A stretch of 37,241 nt of DNA from Gammaproteobacteria bacterium (lineage in GTDB: Bacteria; Pseudomonadota; Gammaproteobacteria; Pseudomonadales; Azotimanducaceae). The translations under genes and the position numbers were made by a program. The DNA is taken from NCBI GenBank assembly GCA_026707905.1, contig JAPOVY010000034.1, positions 1 through 37,241 on the forward strand. Direction: 5' to 3'. The notes under the pieces were generated by a model that ran no database searches, was not told where the DNA came from, and saw only the letters and a list, made by a program, of their open reading frames with translations. Of the stretch, positions 18,340 to 29,917 are shown in pieces (the stretch's first letter is position 1; every line of letters begins with the position of its first letter).

Positions 18340-19515
18340 TTGAACATCGCCTCTCCGCGCGCACGTGCGGTATACCTGGACTATGCGGCAACGACTCCTG
18401 TTGACCCTCGCGTCGCTCACAAAATGAGCAAGTGCCTGATGTTTGATGGCGATTTTGGCAATCCAGCGTCGACATCGCACGTGTTCGGTTGGGAAGCGGA
18501 GGAGCACGTTGAAAACGCTCGAGTCCAGCTCGCTCAGCTGATTGGTGCGGACCCATTAGAGATCGTTTGGACATCCGGGGCGACCGAGTCAGATAACCTT
18601 GCATTAAAAGGACTTGCGGAGCACTACGGCTCAGGACATATCGTGACCAGTGCTTATGAACACAAAGCGGTGCTGGATACCTGTGAGTACTTGGAGAAAA
18701 CAGGTATACGTGTCACTTATGTAGGACCAGACAAGGACGGACTCGTACCGCCGAGTCGCGTGGCGGATGCGATCGAGAACGACACATTCGTAGTTTCCAT
18801 CATGCATGTGAACAATGAAATCGGTGTCCTGAACGACATAGCATCGATTGGTCAGGCTTGTCGCGACCGTGGTGTTTTTTTCCATGTCGATGCGGCGCAA
18901 AGTGTCGGCAAGGTACCTGTGAATGTCGACGATTTGAATATTGACATGCTGAGTATTTCCGGACACAAGATCTATGGTCCGAAAGGTATCGGTGCGCTTT
19001 ACGTCCGGCGTGCTGCAAACATCCCTCTACAAGCTATCATCCATGGTGGCGGTCACGAAAGAGGCTTACGATCAGGAACACTAGCGACTCACCAAATTGT
19101 TGGCATCGGCGCCGCTGCGTCAGTTTGTACGGTAGAGCTTGAACGCGAAGCAACGCAACTTCGTGCGTTGAGAGAACGACTATGGGCACATCTCAGACAG
19201 ATACCAGACGTTCATATGAACGGATCTGAAGACCAGCGGATTCCAGGGCTGATAAATATCGGATTCGGAGGGGTAGATGGTGAGACTCTATTGATGGCGT
19301 TGAATGATGTTGCTGTCTCGTCGGGCTCGGCTTGCACATCTGCCACTGTCGAACCGTCATATGTTTTGCGAGCGATCGGTGTCGCGGATGAACTGGCCTC
19401 CGCATCCTTGCGGTTTACGGTAGGTCGTTTTACGACAGAAGAGGAAGTTGATTTCGCAGCGACCCGGATTGCGGATGTGGTTCATACGCTTCGCGAACGA
19501 AGAGCAGACAGCTAA
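18340..19515 (+). CDS. iscS: Cysteine desulfurase IscS
   Basis: A 391-residue pyridoxal-phosphate enzyme that takes sulfur from cysteine for Fe-S clusters and tRNA thiolation. The start [15 protein letters not shown] is typical. The PLP-binding Lys is K210 in [17 protein letters not shown], and the persulfide Cys is C332 in [21 protein letters not shown]. His in SAYEHKAVL and the Gln/Asp pair in [10 protein letters not shown] are present. The TTG at 18340 is the best start and gives 10 residues before VYLDY; its ribosome-binding site is weak. Neither iscR before it nor iscU/iscA after it is present, so the scaffold for cluster assembly must be encoded elsewhere. Confidence 0.95.
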   Translation: MNIASPRARAVYLDYAATTPVDPRVAHKMSKCLMFDGDFGNPASTSHVFGWEAEEHVENARVQLAQLIGADPLEIVWTSGATESDNLALKGLAEHYGSGHIVTSAYEHKAVLDTCEYLEKTGIRVTYVGPDKDGLVPPSRVADAIENDTFVVSIMHVNNEIGVLNDIASIGQACRDRGVFFHVDAAQSVGKVPVNVDDLNIDMLSISGHKIYGPKGIGALYVRRAANIPLQAIIHGGGHERGLRSGTLATHQIVGIGAAASVCTVELEREATQLRALRERLWAHLRQIPDVHMNGSEDQRIPGLINIGFGGVDGETLLMALNDVAVSSGSACTSATVEPSYVLRAIGVADELASASLRFTVGRFTTEEEVDFAATRIADVVHTLRERRADS

Positions 19516-19543
19516 AAGCTCACTTGACATCGCGTCACTTCCG

Positions 19544-19572
19544 TTGAAAGCGCGTTACCGCGTTGATATATA
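19544..19572 (+). promoter_or_regulatory. Sigma-70-type promoter upstream of the VOC gene
   Basis: TTGAAA (19544-19549) and TATATA (19567-19572) are separated by exactly 17 bases. A transcript would start near 19579, about 145 bases before the VOC gene ATG at 19725. It marks the start of the accessory block after iscS. Confidence 0.5.
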
Positions 19573-19724
19573 GCGCCAAGTTGCTTACGAAGAAATCCCA
19601 CTCTAGTTTCTCTTGTCTACTGTTTAAGCTCGGCTGTTAAATCACTGCCAACACTTCCATTCAACTTCGACAGATTCAATAATTACGATAGCAATCGTGA
19701 CTCGTACTGAGTGAGAATCCGATC

Positions 19725-20084
19725 ATGGAACTAAACCATACCATCGTACCGTCCAAGGACAAAGAATCCGCAGCACGCTTTTTCGCCGAAATCATGGGTC
19801 TAACCTACGAAGGTATGACAGGTCATTTTGCGCCGGTGGTGGTCAATGGGTCATTGACGATGGACTTCGATGACGCGAAGGAGTTTAAGAGCCACCACTA
19901 TGCGTTCAAGGTGACGGACGAAGAGTTTGACGGGATTTTTGGTCGAATCAAAGCCAAGGGCATTACGTACGGCTCTGGTCCCTTCGCTGCGGATAACGGT
20001 GAAATCAACAATTGGAATGGTGGTCGTGGGTTTTACTGGCGCGATATAGATGGACACTTATTGGAAGTGCTGACGAGGGATTGA
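19725..20084 (+). CDS. VOC (glyoxalase/bleomycin resistance) family protein
   Basis: A 119-residue protein of the vicinal oxygen chelate superfamily. It starts MELNHTIVPSKDKESAARFFAEIMGL, with His5 at the first metal position. HHYAFKVTDEEFDGIFGRIKAKGITYGSGP forms the second half, and the end RGFYWRDIDGHLLEVLTRD carries the typical GH…E ligand pair (E115). Members include glyoxalases, dioxygenases and antibiotic-binding proteins; the substrate cannot be inferred. A GTGAGA ribosome-binding site precedes the ATG. It sits alone between iscS and the TPR gene. Confidence 0.85.
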   Translation: MELNHTIVPSKDKESAARFFAEIMGLTYEGMTGHFAPVVVNGSLTMDFDDAKEFKSHHYAFKVTDEEFDGIFGRIKAKGITYGSGPFAADNGEINNWNGGRGFYWRDIDGHLLEVLTRD

Positions 20085-20202
20085 TTTGAATCGTATCGAT
20101 GTACATGATCTTTCCAGTCAGTACGTGCTGATCAGGTCCAGCATAAGACCGGTTTAGATTGCTCTACCTTCGATCAGAATTGAGGTACTTCCGCCACACA
20201 AC

Positions 20203-20231
20203 TTGACTCTCGCCAACAATTTGTGTATTAA
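20203..20231 (+). promoter_or_regulatory. Sigma-70-type promoter upstream of the TPR–phosphatase operon
   Basis: TTGACT (20203-20208) and TATTAA (20226-20231) are spaced by 17 bases. The predicted start near 20238 leaves a leader of about 77 bases before the GTG at 20315. It would drive the TPR gene and, by overlap, the giant phosphatase gene. Confidence 0.5.
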
Positions 20232-20314
20232 CAGACCCCTATTGGATATTTCTTTAGCTGTCAATAGAATCTAAATTCATCAAGAATTTCCCTATAAGCG
20301 TTTGGTACTGGGCA

Positions 20315-21181
20315 GTGTTCCCTCCTGTTGCCAAGTTGTTGCTGCTGTGCTGGATTAGCCTTGGTTCAGCAGCGCTTGGTCATGGTGATCCACATGACCA
20401 GATCGAGGCGCTCGATGCTTTGCTCAAAGAGAATCCCGATCATGTTGATTCCCTTCTTGAGCGGGCAGATATCTATCGTAGGCATCGTCACTTTCAAGAG
20501 GCTTTACAGGACCTCAATCACGTTCGCTTGCTCACTCCAACGAACAACACGGTTTACTATCTCATAGGGCTGACACTTCTTGAACAAGGTGAATTCGATG
20601 AAGCCGAAAACGCGCTACAGTTGTTTATTAGTCGATCGCCAAGTAGTCCCAGAGGTCACCTCGCACTTGCGCGAGTATTTACTCAACAAGAACGACACTT
20701 GAATGCCGCGCAAGCGTACGAGTTAGCCATAGAAAACCAATTGACGCCAATACCTGATCACTATCTCGCTAGGGCTCACGCGTATATGGATGCTGGTAGA
20801 AAGTATCTATCTCAAGCGCTGGTAGGACTTGAGGAAGGAATGGAATTAATGGGGCCTCTCATCACATTTCGACGGCTTGCGATAGAAATTGAAATAGATC
20901 AAGGAAACTTCCAGAATGCAATCGAACGCATAAATATGATTCTCGAAGGTGTTCATCGACAGGAATCGTGGCTCGTAAAGAAAGCTAAAGTACTCTCTGC
21001 AATGGGTCGAAATGAGGAAGCAAAACAGCAATTTTTACTTGCTGAACGTGCGATCGAGTTACTTCCCGAGCGAACGAGAACATCGCCAGCCATGCGAGCT
21101 TTAAGTACGACCATTGACCTGAACTTAGACGGTGAAACTCACGAGAAGGACGTTATAAATGAACCCGCCACTCCCCCATAG
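20315..21181 (+). CDS. Secreted tetratricopeptide-repeat protein
   Basis: A 288-residue protein. The GTG start gives a signal peptide ([16 protein letters not shown]) with likely cleavage before HGDPHDQI, so it is probably periplasmic or exported. About five to six TPR-like helical pairs follow: [69 protein letters not shown] and similar. TPR repeats mediate protein contacts. The last 23 bases overlap the start of the giant phosphatase gene, so the two are likely translationally coupled and the TPR protein may help export, fold or anchor that protein. No enzymatic motif is seen. Confidence 0.8.
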   Translation: MFPPVAKLLLLCWISLGSAALGHGDPHDQIEALDALLKENPDHVDSLLERADIYRRHRHFQEALQDLNHVRLLTPTNNTVYYLIGLTLLEQGEFDEAENALQLFISRSPSSPRGHLALARVFTQQERHLNAAQAYELAIENQLTPIPDHYLARAHAYMDAGRKYLSQALVGLEEGMELMGPLITFRRLAIEIEIDQGNFQNAIERINMILEGVHRQESWLVKKAKVLSAMGRNEEAKQQFLLAERAIELLPERTRTSPAMRALSTTIDLNLDGETHEKDVINEPATPP

Positions 21182-24100
21182 ATCTCCTTTCGCAATCGTT
21201 CTACTGAGCGTTTTTCTGCTTTTTACAGGAGCTGTCTCTCAGGCACAAGAGCTAGTCGCGACAGGTTCGACATGGTTTTACGTTGATGATGGTAGCGACT
21301 TAGGTACCGACTGGCGCGAGTCCGACTATGACGACTCGAATTGGAGTTCGGGAAGGGCACAACTCGGATTTGGCGACGGTGACGAAGCGACTACGTTAGC
21401 GAGTGGGCATATTACGTACTACTTCAGGCACCACTTTAATCTTGAAAACGTCGGAAATATCGTTGGTCTTTCACTAGAGATCCTAAGAGACGACGGAGCG
21501 GTCGTCTATTTAAACGGCACCGAGGTCTATCGAACCAACATGCCAACTGGCACTATAACGGCAAACACCTTCGCTGCCGGTGCGATAGAGACGAACGAGT
21601 TCTTCGTACACGAATTTGACGCTTCAGCTCTGAAGGAAGGAAACAATGTCGTCGCGGTCGAAGTTCACCAAGCTAGTCTTACCAGTTCGGATGTAAGTTT
21701 CGATTTCTCGCTCGAAACTACGGATCACACGCCCGGCGCCAATAACCTCGTTGATGTTGGCTCGACGTGGAGTTATCTTGACGACGGTAGCGATCAGGGA
21801 ACGGCGTGGCGGGAGTCAAGTTTCGACGATTCAAGTTGGGCGTCCGGTCCGGCAGAACTCGGATTTGGTGAAGGTGACGAAGCAACGGTAATAACTTCTG
21901 GCCACATCACCTACTACTTTCGACACAAGTTTAGTATTGACGATTTAGATTCAGTCGTGGCTTTCGGTCTGCGACTGAAACGCGACGACGGGGCGGTTGT
22001 ATATCTGAATGGGTCTGAAGTTGCTAGATCTAATCTAAGCGGCGACGTCACGTACACCACGCTTGCTTCAAATGCGGCTGACGACGGATCGAATTTCCAT
22101 CGATTTAGCGTAGCGAAAGACTCGGCTGTGCTTGGTGAAAACGTTCTGGCGGTTGAGGTACACCAAGTTTCCACTACGAGTTCGGACCTTAGTTTCGACT
22201 TGGAATTCGCTTGGGTCGCTGAAGATGCAGCACCGGACGTTGTTCGTGGACCTTATCTCCAGATCGGAACGCCATCATCGATGATCGTTCGGTGGCGTAC
22301 AGACGGTTTCACCGATACGAAACTCTCCTATGGTCTAGCCGTCGACGACTTGACGGAAACCATAACCAATGAAACGCTGACCACTGAGCACGAGGTACTC
22401 ATTTCCGGGCTAGATTCGAACACCAAGTATTTTTACGAAATTGGCAATTCGAATATGACATTTGTTGGAAATGACGCTGATCACTTCTTCAAAACGTCTC
22501 CTCCGAAAGGCTCTGACGAACCTGTTCGTATTTGGGTCATTGGCGATTCTGGGCGATGTGCCGTAGATAACCAAGGATGTACTGACGTCGATGCCGTAAT
22601 GGAAGAATATCTCGCGTGGGCGGCAGAGAATGGCGGCGCACAAGCAGACATCATCCTCATGCTCGGAGACAACGCATACAACGACGGCACGGATAGCGAG
22701 CACACTCGAGGCTTATTCGAGCCACTAACGAAGGTACTTAGAAATCACGTCTTGTGGCCATCGCCTGGCAATCACGAATTCGGAGCTTCCGACTCGCCTA
22801 CGCAGTCAGGACCTTATTACGACGCGTTTACGCTTCCTACGGCGGCAGAAGCAGGTGGTTTAGCTAGCGGAACGGAAGCTTACTACTCGTTCGATTACGG
22901 TAATGTCCATTTCGTTGCCCTAGACTCACACGATACTGATCGTACCGCCCCGCAAAACCCCACGACCAATATATGCCCTGACGATGGTAGCGGCGGAGCC
23001 ATGTATAGCTGGCTCTGCGAGGATTTGGCTGCCACTACTCAAGACTGGATTTTCACTTATTGGCACCATCCACCATACACGAAAGGTTCACATGATTCGG
23101 ACGCCGAATCTCAACTCGTTGAGATGCGGGAGCGGTTCAGCCCCGTGATTGAGTATTTTGGATCAGATCTAAATCTCACGGGTCACAGTCATTCGTATGA
23201 GCGTTCCGTGCTCATGGATGGGCACTACGGTTTATCGAGTACGTACGACCCGGAAGTCCATGCGAAAGATTCAGATAACGGTAACCCAGCCGACGATAAC
23301 GACTATCAAAAAGAAGACGGTAGTAATCAAGGAATGGTATATTCGGTTGTCGGCAGTTCCTCGTTCAATCAAGGGGGTCTCACACAACACCCCATCATGG
23401 CTTATTGGGTGAACATCGAAGGTTCGATGATCATCGACGTCAATGGCAGCCAACTCGATGGGAGTTTTGTTGACTTCGAAGGCGTTGTTCACGATCAATT
23501 TCGAATCGTTAAGACGTTTGAACCGGTGCCAACAGACACCGATTCTGATGGCGATGGAATAGACGATGACGATGACAATTGTCCGAACGTCGCGAATGAG
23601 GATCAGCTGGACACGGATTCTGATGGCCTCGGTGACGCCTGTGACGCTGACGACGACAACGATGGTGTTCCGGATGATCAGGACGCATATCCGCTAGATG
23701 CGTCGTTGAGTGTCGACGAAACGCCACCTGAAATCAGTGGCGGCGACATTACGTTAGAAGGTAACGAGCCTGGTGGCGTACGTTTGACATCGGCACTGCT
23801 CCGTGAACACCTTACTGTGTCCGACGATGTCGACGCGACAGATGAAATTCAAATCACTGCAGATGTTGGTGATTCCTTGTCGCTTGGCGAATCTACGGTT
23901 ACATTCACTGCAACGGATTCCGCGGGTAACACGAATTCGTTAACGATTACCGTGACTGTCGTCGATACGACGCCGCCGAGCATCATCGCTCCAGATACCG
24001 TCACAATCACTCTATCTTCATACGATGAAGGCGTTTCCGCAACGCCCACCTTTATAGGCGAGAACGCCACCTGGCACTATCTCGACGACGGTTCCAATCA

Positions 24101-27100
24101 GGGGACGGCTTGGCGTGAGAGTGACTTTGACGACTCTGGATGGTCGACTGGCGCCGCGGAACTAGGGTTCGGTGACGGTGACGAAGCAACAGCGCTCAAT
24201 TCCGGTCATGTCACCTACTATTTCCGACACAAATTTGCGGTTGAGGACGTCGCTTTCGTACGAGGATTGATATTACGAATCGTGCGAGATGATGGCGCGG
24301 TCGTTTATCTCAACGGTACAGAGATCTTCCGCGACAATATGCCGGACGGCGACGTCAATTCTGCAACTCTGGCGACGTCAGCCGTCGGCGGAGAAGACGA
24401 ATCGACATACGTCGTCGCGGATTTATCCTCGGACCAAATCCAAGAAGGGGTAAACGTCCTAGCGGTTGAGATTCACCAAAATTCGACGCTTAGCTCCGAT
24501 ATCAGTTTCAAATTGGAACTAGTGGCTGCGCCTTTTGAAGTTGAAAATTTCGTGATTCGATCGGGAGAATCTTGGCTTTATCTCGACGATGGCAGTGATC
24601 AGGGGACAGCCTGGCGCGAAAGAGACTTTGACGATTCCGCTTGGTCAAGCGGACGTGCAGAACTCGGCTTTGGCGATGGCGACGAAACGACGACAATCGC
24701 TACCGGATATCTCACGTACTACTTCCGCAAACACTTCCCCGTTGCTAACCCGGCATCGATTAGCGCTTTAAATCTAGCCTTAAAACGAGACGACGGTGCT
24801 GTCGTCTACCTCAACGGCACGGAAGTAGTCCGCGATAACATGGCGGAGGGCGAAATCACATTCGAGTCCCAGGCATTCGGTGCTCAAGATGACGGTAACA
24901 ACTTCCATAGATTTTCGGTTGATCCGAGCCATCTCGTGGCAGGTGACAACGTAGTTGCGGTTGAGGTGCACCAGTCGAATATCAATAGCTCCGACGTCAG
25001 CTTTGACCTGTGGATGTCAGCCGTCGTATCACAGAGCAACACGGTTGCAACGAGCAACAGCGAAATTCGAAGTTTCTTAAGTTCAGTAACTGCGGTCGAT
25101 ATTGTTGATACGTTTGTTCCTGTCAGGAACAACCTAACCCGTCCGCTCGATCTGGGTGTCGCTACTAACGTCCTTCTCCGTGCTACAGATGATTCAAGGA
25201 ATACCGCTAGGAAGACGATAACGGTTTTAGCGAAAATCGGACCCGATCTTACTGTACCAGATAACATCGTCTTAGTATCGGTTGACGGCGGCAGTCTATC
25301 CAGCGGCTACTCAGGTATCCAAGCCTTTCTTAACGGTGCGACGGCGTACGACGAAGATGGCGATGAGCTTGAAGTTTCTAATGATGCTGGGGATTCGTTC
25401 CCATTTGGCGCGACCATCGTAACTTTTTCGGCGACGGATAGTCTTGGTCGAACCGCGACGGCGACTGCCATTGTCACAATACTTCAACCGACGAGCTTAG
25501 CCGATACAGACGGTGACGGTATGCCTGATTTGTTCGAAGTGGAGAACCAACTTGATCCGAATCGCGACGATGCAAACGAAGATTTCGACGGTGACGGATT
25601 GGACAATATTTCTGAATATCGGCAAGGGAAGAACCCGGCGCTGGACGACGTCGCGCCAGTCTTGACACTACCTAGTGACGTGCGCGTTCCCGCAACCGGT
25701 TGGAACACACCGGTAGAGCTTGGTACAGCGACAGCGATCGATGGCTTAGATGGTGACGTAACAGCTACGAGCGATACGCTGACCAATGAGTTCAGACCCG
25801 GCATGCACACGATCACTTGGTCAGCGACCGACGCTGCTGGCAACCTCGCACAGGCTGTTCAAACGATAGAGATTTTGCCTCTCGTTCAAGTATCTTCGAA
25901 AGGAAGGATTGCGGAAGGACAGACCTATGTATGGTCAGTGTCACTCAACGGAAACGCGACAAGCTATCCGGTCGACGTCCCATTTACCCTATCAGGTACC
26001 GTAAGCGACGAAAGTGACTATACGGTGTCAGGAATGGCGGGGAGTACCACGCTCATCGCAAGAGATTCGACTTGGCGTTATCTGGATGATGGCTCTGACC
26101 AAGGTACGAGTTGGCGAGAAGCAAACTTTGACGACTCAGGCTGGTCCACCGGCGCCGCTGAATTTGGATTTGGCGATGGCGGTGAAACAACCGTACTGAC
26201 TTCAGGCCATACGACTTACTACTTCAGGCATCATTTCAGCGTAGCCGATGCTACGTCCGTGGAAGGTCTGAAATTGAGTATTGTGCGTGACGATGGCGCC
26301 GTGGTCTATCTCAATGGCACGGAGATCTACCGTACCAACATGCCCGACGGTGAGATCACGTCTTCGACATTTGCACCAAGTGCGATCGGCGGAGCCGCCG
26401 AATCCACCTACGAGACGGTGGAGCTATCAGCCGACCAATTACAGGATGGTCAAAACGTTCTTGCGGTCGAAGTGCATCAGAACTCGCCCACTAGCTCGGA
26501 TGTCAGTTTTAATTTGGTACTTGAGATAGGCGATGCACCTGGTGCGAACGATTTAGTATCGGCAGGAGCGACGTGGCGTTACCTTGACGACGGTAGCGAC
26601 CAAGGCTCGGCGTGGCGTGAGAGTGATTTCGACGATTCCAGCTGGTCCTCAGGCGCAGCCGAGTTAGGGTTTGGTGACGGAGATGAAACGACTGTAATCG
26701 CTTCCGGTCATATCACGTATTACTTCAGGTACCATTTTTCTGTGGACATGCCGGAGAGTATTGCCTCCCTTACGCTATCCCTGAAGCGTGACGATGGAGC
26801 GGTAGTCTATCTCAATGGAACGGAAGTAGCTCGTGACAACATGGCCGAAGGCGACGTTACATACACTACGACGTCTACGGGCGCAGCGGACGACGGGAAC
26901 AATTTTCATGATTTCACAGTCGCTTCAAGTCACCTTGAGGAAGGAAACAACGTGCTAGCGGTTCAAGTCCACCAAGTGAGTGCCACTAGTTCGGACTTAA
27001 GCTTCGACTTGAAACTTGTGAAGATTCCCGCTGCGGCTGAAACCCCGACGAGCGTAACGATTGATTCAGCGCTTGAGAGTATGCTCTTCGTCACCATCGC

Positions 27101-28124
27101 ATCGGACGATGAATCAGAGGGTGAGGAAACCGTTGGACTGACGCTCTCAGAACCATCTACCGAAAACTCCGTTGTTGGATCGCAGCGGAGCACTGAATTG
27201 ACGATTGTCGAGGACGCGGTGCCCCCAAGCCTTTCCATTTCCATCTCTCAGGGTGAGAATTCGGGACAATTCGTATCGAGTGAAGGTGGTAACGTCATGG
27301 CGACGGTAGAGATCCAGGATCCCAACGGCACGCATACTGCGGATTGGAGCCAATCTGACAACAATCTTGTGGCTCTAGAGGGAAGCGCATCCTTGTCCTT
27401 TAGCTTTGATCCTACCGGTCTTGTCGCTGGTCCTTATCTTGTCAGTGTTGAAGTAAGTGACGATGGAATCAGCGATCGGACATCTACGACCGCCAAGATC
27501 ATTCACATAACAGCCGATGCGGCCGCGTCGGATACAGACGAAGATGGTATCCCGAACGAGTTCGATGAAGTCGCAGTGAGACATGCAATTTCACTCGACA
27601 CTTCGGAAAGCGATCTTGTAGCTGTAGCTGAACGAGGTACTAAATTGGCTGCAGGTGGCGCTGCAACTTCAAACGCCGTTAGAGGTGTGAAAGTAACAGA
27701 ATCAATGATCATCGATGGTGGTGAGGATGGCGGTGAGACGCCGTTAAATAGTGAAGACACCAGCTTCGACTATACGTCGGGACTCTATGATCTAGAAATT
27801 CAGAGGATTCCAGTACCAGGTCAATCCATTCGAATAGTAATCCCGGTAGGTATGGAAATTCCGGCCGACGGAAGTTTCCGGATCTATACTGAAGCGGGGT
27901 CTTGGATGGATTTCACCACCGACGAAAACAATGCGATATCAAGTTCTGAAGGCACGAGGACTTCCTGTCCCGAAGTTGGCGCAGAGAGTTATGCAAGCGG
28001 TCTGAATGAACGTAATTTCTGTATCGAATTGATGATCGAGGATGGCGGTGCTAACGATGCGGACGGCGAAGCTAACGGCAACATCGATTTTCTTGGCGGT
28101 GTTGGCACACCTGTATCGAATTAA
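21159..28124 (+). CDS. Giant secreted purple-acid-phosphatase-like protein with repeated lectin-like modules
   Basis: A 2321-residue exported protein. GAAGGA 8 bases upstream supports the ATG at 21159. Signal peptide about 1-30, then two repeat modules (36-350). A purple-acid-phosphatase-type unit follows: a fibronectin-like domain (358-455) and a metallophosphatase with D463 (GDSG), D504 (LGDNA), N538-H539 (GNHE), H636-H637 and H676/H678 (GHSHS). Then thrombospondin type 3-like calcium repeats (792-850), HYR domains, a second module pair (about 967-1293), more HYR and a DTDGDG calcium-binding stretch (about 1450-1495), a Calx-beta domain split by a third module pair (about 1628-1960), a PKD-like region, and a C-terminal segment (about 2120-2321) like the choice-of-anchor U type. 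It probably releases phosphate outside the cell. No known sorting tail is visible. Confidence 0.85.
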   Translation: MNPPLPHRSPFAIVLLSVFLLFTGAVSQAQELVATGSTWFYVDDGSDLGTDWRESDYDDSNWSSGRAQLGFGDGDEATTLASGHITYYFRHHFNLENVGNIVGLSLEILRDDGAVVYLNGTEVYRTNMPTGTITANTFAAGAIETNEFFVHEFDASALKEGNNVVAVEVHQASLTSSDVSFDFSLETTDHTPGANNLVDVGSTWSYLDDGSDQGTAWRESSFDDSSWASGPAELGFGEGDEATVITSGHITYYFRHKFSIDDLDSVVAFGLRLKRDDGAVVYLNGSEVARSNLSGDVTYTTLASNAADDGSNFHRFSVAKDSAVLGENVLAVEVHQVSTTSSDLSFDLEFAWVAEDAAPDVVRGPYLQIGTPSSMIVRWRTDGFTDTKLSYGLAVDDLTETITNETLTTEHEVLISGLDSNTKYFYEIGNSNMTFVGNDADHFFKTSPPKGSDEPVRIWVIGDSGRCAVDNQGCTDVDAVMEEYLAWAAENGGAQADIILMLGDNAYNDGTDSEHTRGLFEPLTKVLRNHVLWPSPGNHEFGASDSPTQSGPYYDAFTLPTAAEAGGLASGTEAYYSFDYGNVHFVALDSHDTDRTAPQNPTTNICPDDGSGGAMYSWLCEDLAATTQDWIFTYWHHPPYTKGSHDSDAESQLVEMRERFSPVIEYFGSDLNLTGHSHSYERSVLMDGHYGLSSTYDPEVHAKDSDNGNPADDNDYQKEDGSNQGMVYSVVGSSSFNQGGLTQHPIMAYWVNIEGSMIIDVNGSQLDGSFVDFEGVVHDQFRIVKTFEPVPTDTDSDGDGIDDDDDNCPNVANEDQLDTDSDGLGDACDADDDNDGVPDDQDAYPLDASLSVDETPPEISGGDITLEGNEPGGVRLTSALLREHLTVSDDVDATDEIQITADVGDSLSLGESTVTFTATDSAGNTNSLTITVTVVDTTPPSIIAPDTVTITLSSYDEGVSATPTFIGENATWHYLDDGSNQGTAWRESDFDDSGWSTGAAELGFGDGDEATALNSGHVTYYFRHKFAVEDVAFVRGLILRIVRDDGAVVYLNGTEIFRDNMPDGDVNSATLATSAVGGEDESTYVVADLSSDQIQEGVNVLAVEIHQNSTLSSDISFKLELVAAPFEVENFVIRSGESWLYLDDGSDQGTAWRERDFDDSAWSSGRAELGFGDGDETTTIATGYLTYYFRKHFPVANPASISALNLALKRDDGAVVYLNGTEVVRDNMAEGEITFESQAFGAQDDGNNFHRFSVDPSHLVAGDNVVAVEVHQSNINSSDVSFDLWMSAVVSQSNTVATSNSEIRSFLSSVTAVDIVDTFVPVRNNLTRPLDLGVATNVLLRATDDSRNTARKTITVLAKIGPDLTVPDNIVLVSVDGGSLSSGYSGIQAFLNGATAYDEDGDELEVSNDAGDSFPFGATIVTFSATDSLGRTATATAIVTILQPTSLADTDGDGMPDLFEVENQLDPNRDDANEDFDGDGLDNISEYRQGKNPALDDVAPVLTLPSDVRVPATGWNTPVELGTATAIDGLDGDVTATSDTLTNEFRPGMHTITWSATDAAGNLAQAVQTIEILPLVQVSSKGRIAEGQTYVWSVSLNGNATSYPVDVPFTLSGTVSDESDYTVSGMAGSTTLIARDSTWRYLDDGSDQGTSWREANFDDSGWSTGAAEFGFGDGGETTVLTSGHTTYYFRHHFSVADATSVEGLKLSIVRDDGAVVYLNGTEIYRTNMPDGEITSSTFAPSAIGGAAESTYETVELSADQLQDGQNVLAVEVHQNSPTSSDVSFNLVLEIGDAPGANDLVSAGATWRYLDDGSDQGSAWRESDFDDSSWSSGAAELGFGDGDETTVIASGHITYYFRYHFSVDMPESIASLTLSLKRDDGAVVYLNGTEVARDNMAEGDVTYTTTSTGAADDGNNFHDFTVASSHLEEGNNVLAVQVHQVSATSSDLSFDLKLVKIPAAAETPTSVTIDSALESMLFVTIASDDESEGEETVGLTLSEPSTENSVVGSQRSTELTIVEDAVPPSLSISISQGENSGQFVSSEGGNVMATVEIQDPNGTHTADWSQSDNNLVALEGSASLSFSFDPTGLVAGPYLVSVEVSDDGISDRTSTTAKIIHITADAAASDTDEDGIPNEFDEVAVRHAISLDTSESDLVAVAERGTKLAAGGAATSNAVRGVKVTESMIIDGGEDGGETPLNSEDTSFDYTSGLYDLEIQRIPVPGQSIRIVIPVGMEIPADGSFRIYTEAGSWMDFTTDENNAISSSEGTRTSCPEVGAESYASGLNERNFCIELMIEDGGANDADGEANGNIDFLGGVGTPVSN
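21264..22215 (+). repeat. Module pair A1-B1 of the phosphatase
   Basis: Two modules of about 150-165 residues begin at residues 36 and 201. Each has the pattern [42 protein letters not shown] and NV.AVEVHQ…SSD.SFD. The linker between them contains [10 protein letters not shown]. This pair directly follows the signal peptide and precedes the phosphatase. A galactose-binding-like beta sandwich is the likely fold. Confidence 0.85.
24045..25040 (+). repeat. Module pair A2-B2, apparently inserted in a HYR domain
   Basis: Modules begin at residues 967 ([19 protein letters not shown]) and 1136 ([18 protein letters not shown]). The sequence before ([11 protein letters not shown]) and after ([14 protein letters not shown]…TITVLAK) together make one HYR-like domain similar to the uninterrupted neighbour at about 1365-1446. 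The six bases GCAACG (Ala-Thr codons) occur at both edges, at 24039-24044 and 25047-25052. Confidence 0.8.
26046..27041 (+). repeat. Module pair A3-B3, apparently inserted in a Calx-beta domain
   Basis: Modules begin near residues 1630 ([18 protein letters not shown]) and 1803 ([18 protein letters not shown]), with linker [10 protein letters not shown]. The preceding [19 protein letters not shown] and the following [12 protein letters not shown]…[20 protein letters not shown] read as the two halves of a Calx-beta domain. Confidence 0.8.
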
Positions 28125-28768
28125 TGAGGTACGGAGGATTTAACCTTCATCGACGAGTTGGTAACCAAAGGATGAATCGACGAGTGATTGAATCTAGATG
28201 AAATAACCTCATCTTGTTCAATCCATCGATCATGGTGATGAACGAGCACCCCTAGCCTATCTCTAGGGGTGCGCAGATTTGAATGGCGCCTCGATAGAGT
28301 GTTCCGAACATTCTGAATCGTCGTCCGAAGTATCCAATCGACTCGATGAAGTAGAAAATCGGGCGCTGATCCGTCTTTAGGTCATAATCCTAAGCGACAC
28401 TACGAAGAGAAATCGATTTGAGTTCAACTCAAGTTCTCGTGACTAGCAATTCATCCCGAATTAGATTATGTATTGAATTGTGCCATCTATGGTGCGACGA
28501 CGTATCCGCTGGACTTCGAACCAATACGGACGGACGCGGCTTCGTCGTGACACCGATCTAGATGTATAAGTTAAGACTCGCGAATGCAATGCGCTAGACG
28601 TTGAAGGCATTATCGCGAATTAGTTGCGCCTCTGCTCTGGACGTCAGTCGAGCGACGGGTGAGTGATCGTGACGGCGCGACACGAAAATTGACCGAGAAA
28701 CCACTGGTAGATGAAAGAGATCCCATTTTCAAAAAGGAAATCAACCGGTTCGGGAGAACGAGAAAACC
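28125..28768. other. Intergenic region with no recognisable gene
   Basis: A 644-base gap between the phosphatase and the restriction-like gene. It holds the hairpin at 28246-28272 and short repeats of CGACGAGT (around 28152 and 28177). A frame at 28659-28865 runs into the next gene and resembles nothing. I see no tRNA, IS end or strong promoter. It could be decayed accessory DNA. Confidence 0.6.
28246..28272. terminator. Hairpin downstream of the phosphatase gene
   Basis: A perfect 10-base stem (GCACCCCTAG, 28246-28255, with its complement at 28263-28272) encloses a 7-base loop. It lies 122 bases after the phosphatase stop. No T-run follows directly, so it is a probable but not certain terminator. 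Confidence 0.55.
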
Positions 28769-29917
28769 ATGGCATATGGATCGATCGATGCACTACAAAA
28801 ACGTCTCGCAGAGGATGTCTTTCATTATGCGAGCGATCAGAAGAAGGCAGCTGGTCGTGCGTTAGGTACGCTCGTTGAGGTAGTCACGTTCTACACACTC
28901 CGTGCCTGGGAGCTCACGGAACACATCACGATCGAACGACGGATAGCGGAATTTGCCAATCCAAAAATCCGACACAACGTCGAATTCGCATTGCATCCGA
29001 TAATAAACAGTTCCACGTTGTGGATGAGACCGACTCCAAAACCACTCACGGCTGCAAAACTCCGTGCTGATCTACCATTTCTCAATACGAACTCAATCAA
29101 GTCGACACAGATGATTAGTAGCACAGATGTGATACGAAATGCAACTGTCCTTGACGAAAACGCATCAGTTTTAGTAGTGGGTAATGTTGATATATACGAA
29201 GAATCGGAGTGCTTGATTTCGGTTTCTCGACTCGAAGCAGAGCCATTCGCGATATTTGAATGCAAGAGAGTTGGTGTAGAAGAAGGGCAGAAAAAAGGTC
29301 CTCAAACGATCGAGAAAGCTAAACAAGGCGCGTATGTCGCACGAACCGTTTCAGCTCTACAGAAAATTAGATCGCGAAATGGTAATATCCTTGGAGTTCT
29401 TGAGGATTCGGACGGTACATACATTACGGATGAATACCAAGTCCTCCTTCAAAAAATCATCAATAATCGTGAGATGTACATTCCCAACGGGTTCATTTTT
29501 ACTGTCGGAGTCGTTAGTAATCATGGAAACTGGTTTACATCGAACGATCTTAACAAAGAACTCCATGTGCTTGCGCAATCATACGATTGGTTGTTATTTC
29601 TCACGGACCAAGGATTGGTTAAGTTTATTGAAGACTTGATCATTTCACCAGAAGCGAGATTTGAACCTGCACGGCATGCTTTTTTATCGAGTTATACTGG
29701 AAAGAAGGGTAGAAACAAGTTTACAAAGGTTACTATGGAAGCAACTGCAGATCGCGTACTTCGTCAGTATTTTTCTGAGAATTTAGATGAAATTGAGTCT
29801 TGGTTCAATGTAATAAACCCGGGCAATGCAGCGCCATCTGAATTGCGTTCAAATCTATTGAGTTTATCATTAAAATCGAGATTAGGGGGATTCACTGATG
29901 ACAGCGGGAAGAAGTAA
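28769..29917 (+). CDS. Putative type II restriction endonuclease (PD-(D/E)xK-like)
   Basis: A 382-residue protein I do not recognise by name. A likely nuclease core is seen around residues 137-200: NVDIYEESE, then about 20 residues later FAIFECKRVGVEEG with the E-x-K motif, followed by KKGPQTIEKAKQGAYVARTVSALQK, which is restriction-enzyme-like in style. The N-terminal helices (ALQKRLAEDVFHYASDQKKAAGRALGTLVE) and the C-terminal half have no recognised domain. It overlaps a DNA adenine methyltransferase gene by 20 bases, which is the main reason to call it the restriction partner. The region is visibly richer in A+T than the core genes, suggesting transfer. The ATG at 28769 is the first in an open frame after a stop at 28712. 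Confidence 0.6.
   Translation: MAYGSIDALQKRLAEDVFHYASDQKKAAGRALGTLVEVVTFYTLRAWELTEHITIERRIAEFANPKIRHNVEFALHPIINSSTLWMRPTPKPLTAAKLRADLPFLNTNSIKSTQMISSTDVIRNATVLDENASVLVVGNVDIYEESECLISVSRLEAEPFAIFECKRVGVEEGQKKGPQTIEKAKQGAYVARTVSALQKIRSRNGNILGVLEDSDGTYITDEYQVLLQKIINNREMYIPNGFIFTVGVVSNHGNWFTSNDLNKELHVLAQSYDWLLFLTDQGLVKFIEDLIISPEARFEPARHAFLSSYTGKKGRNKFTKVTMEATADRVLRQYFSENLDEIESWFNVINPGNAAPSELRSNLLSLSLKSRLGGFTDDSGKK

Noticed and set aside
23528..23720. Asp-rich DTDSDGDG repeats as a CRISPR or simple DNA repeat
   Set aside because: They encode thrombospondin type 3-like calcium-binding repeats; DNA copies are not regular and have no spacers.
28659..28865. 68-residue open frame before the restriction-like gene
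   Set aside because: It overlaps the endonuclease gene in another frame, has no recognisable motif and no good ribosome-binding site.
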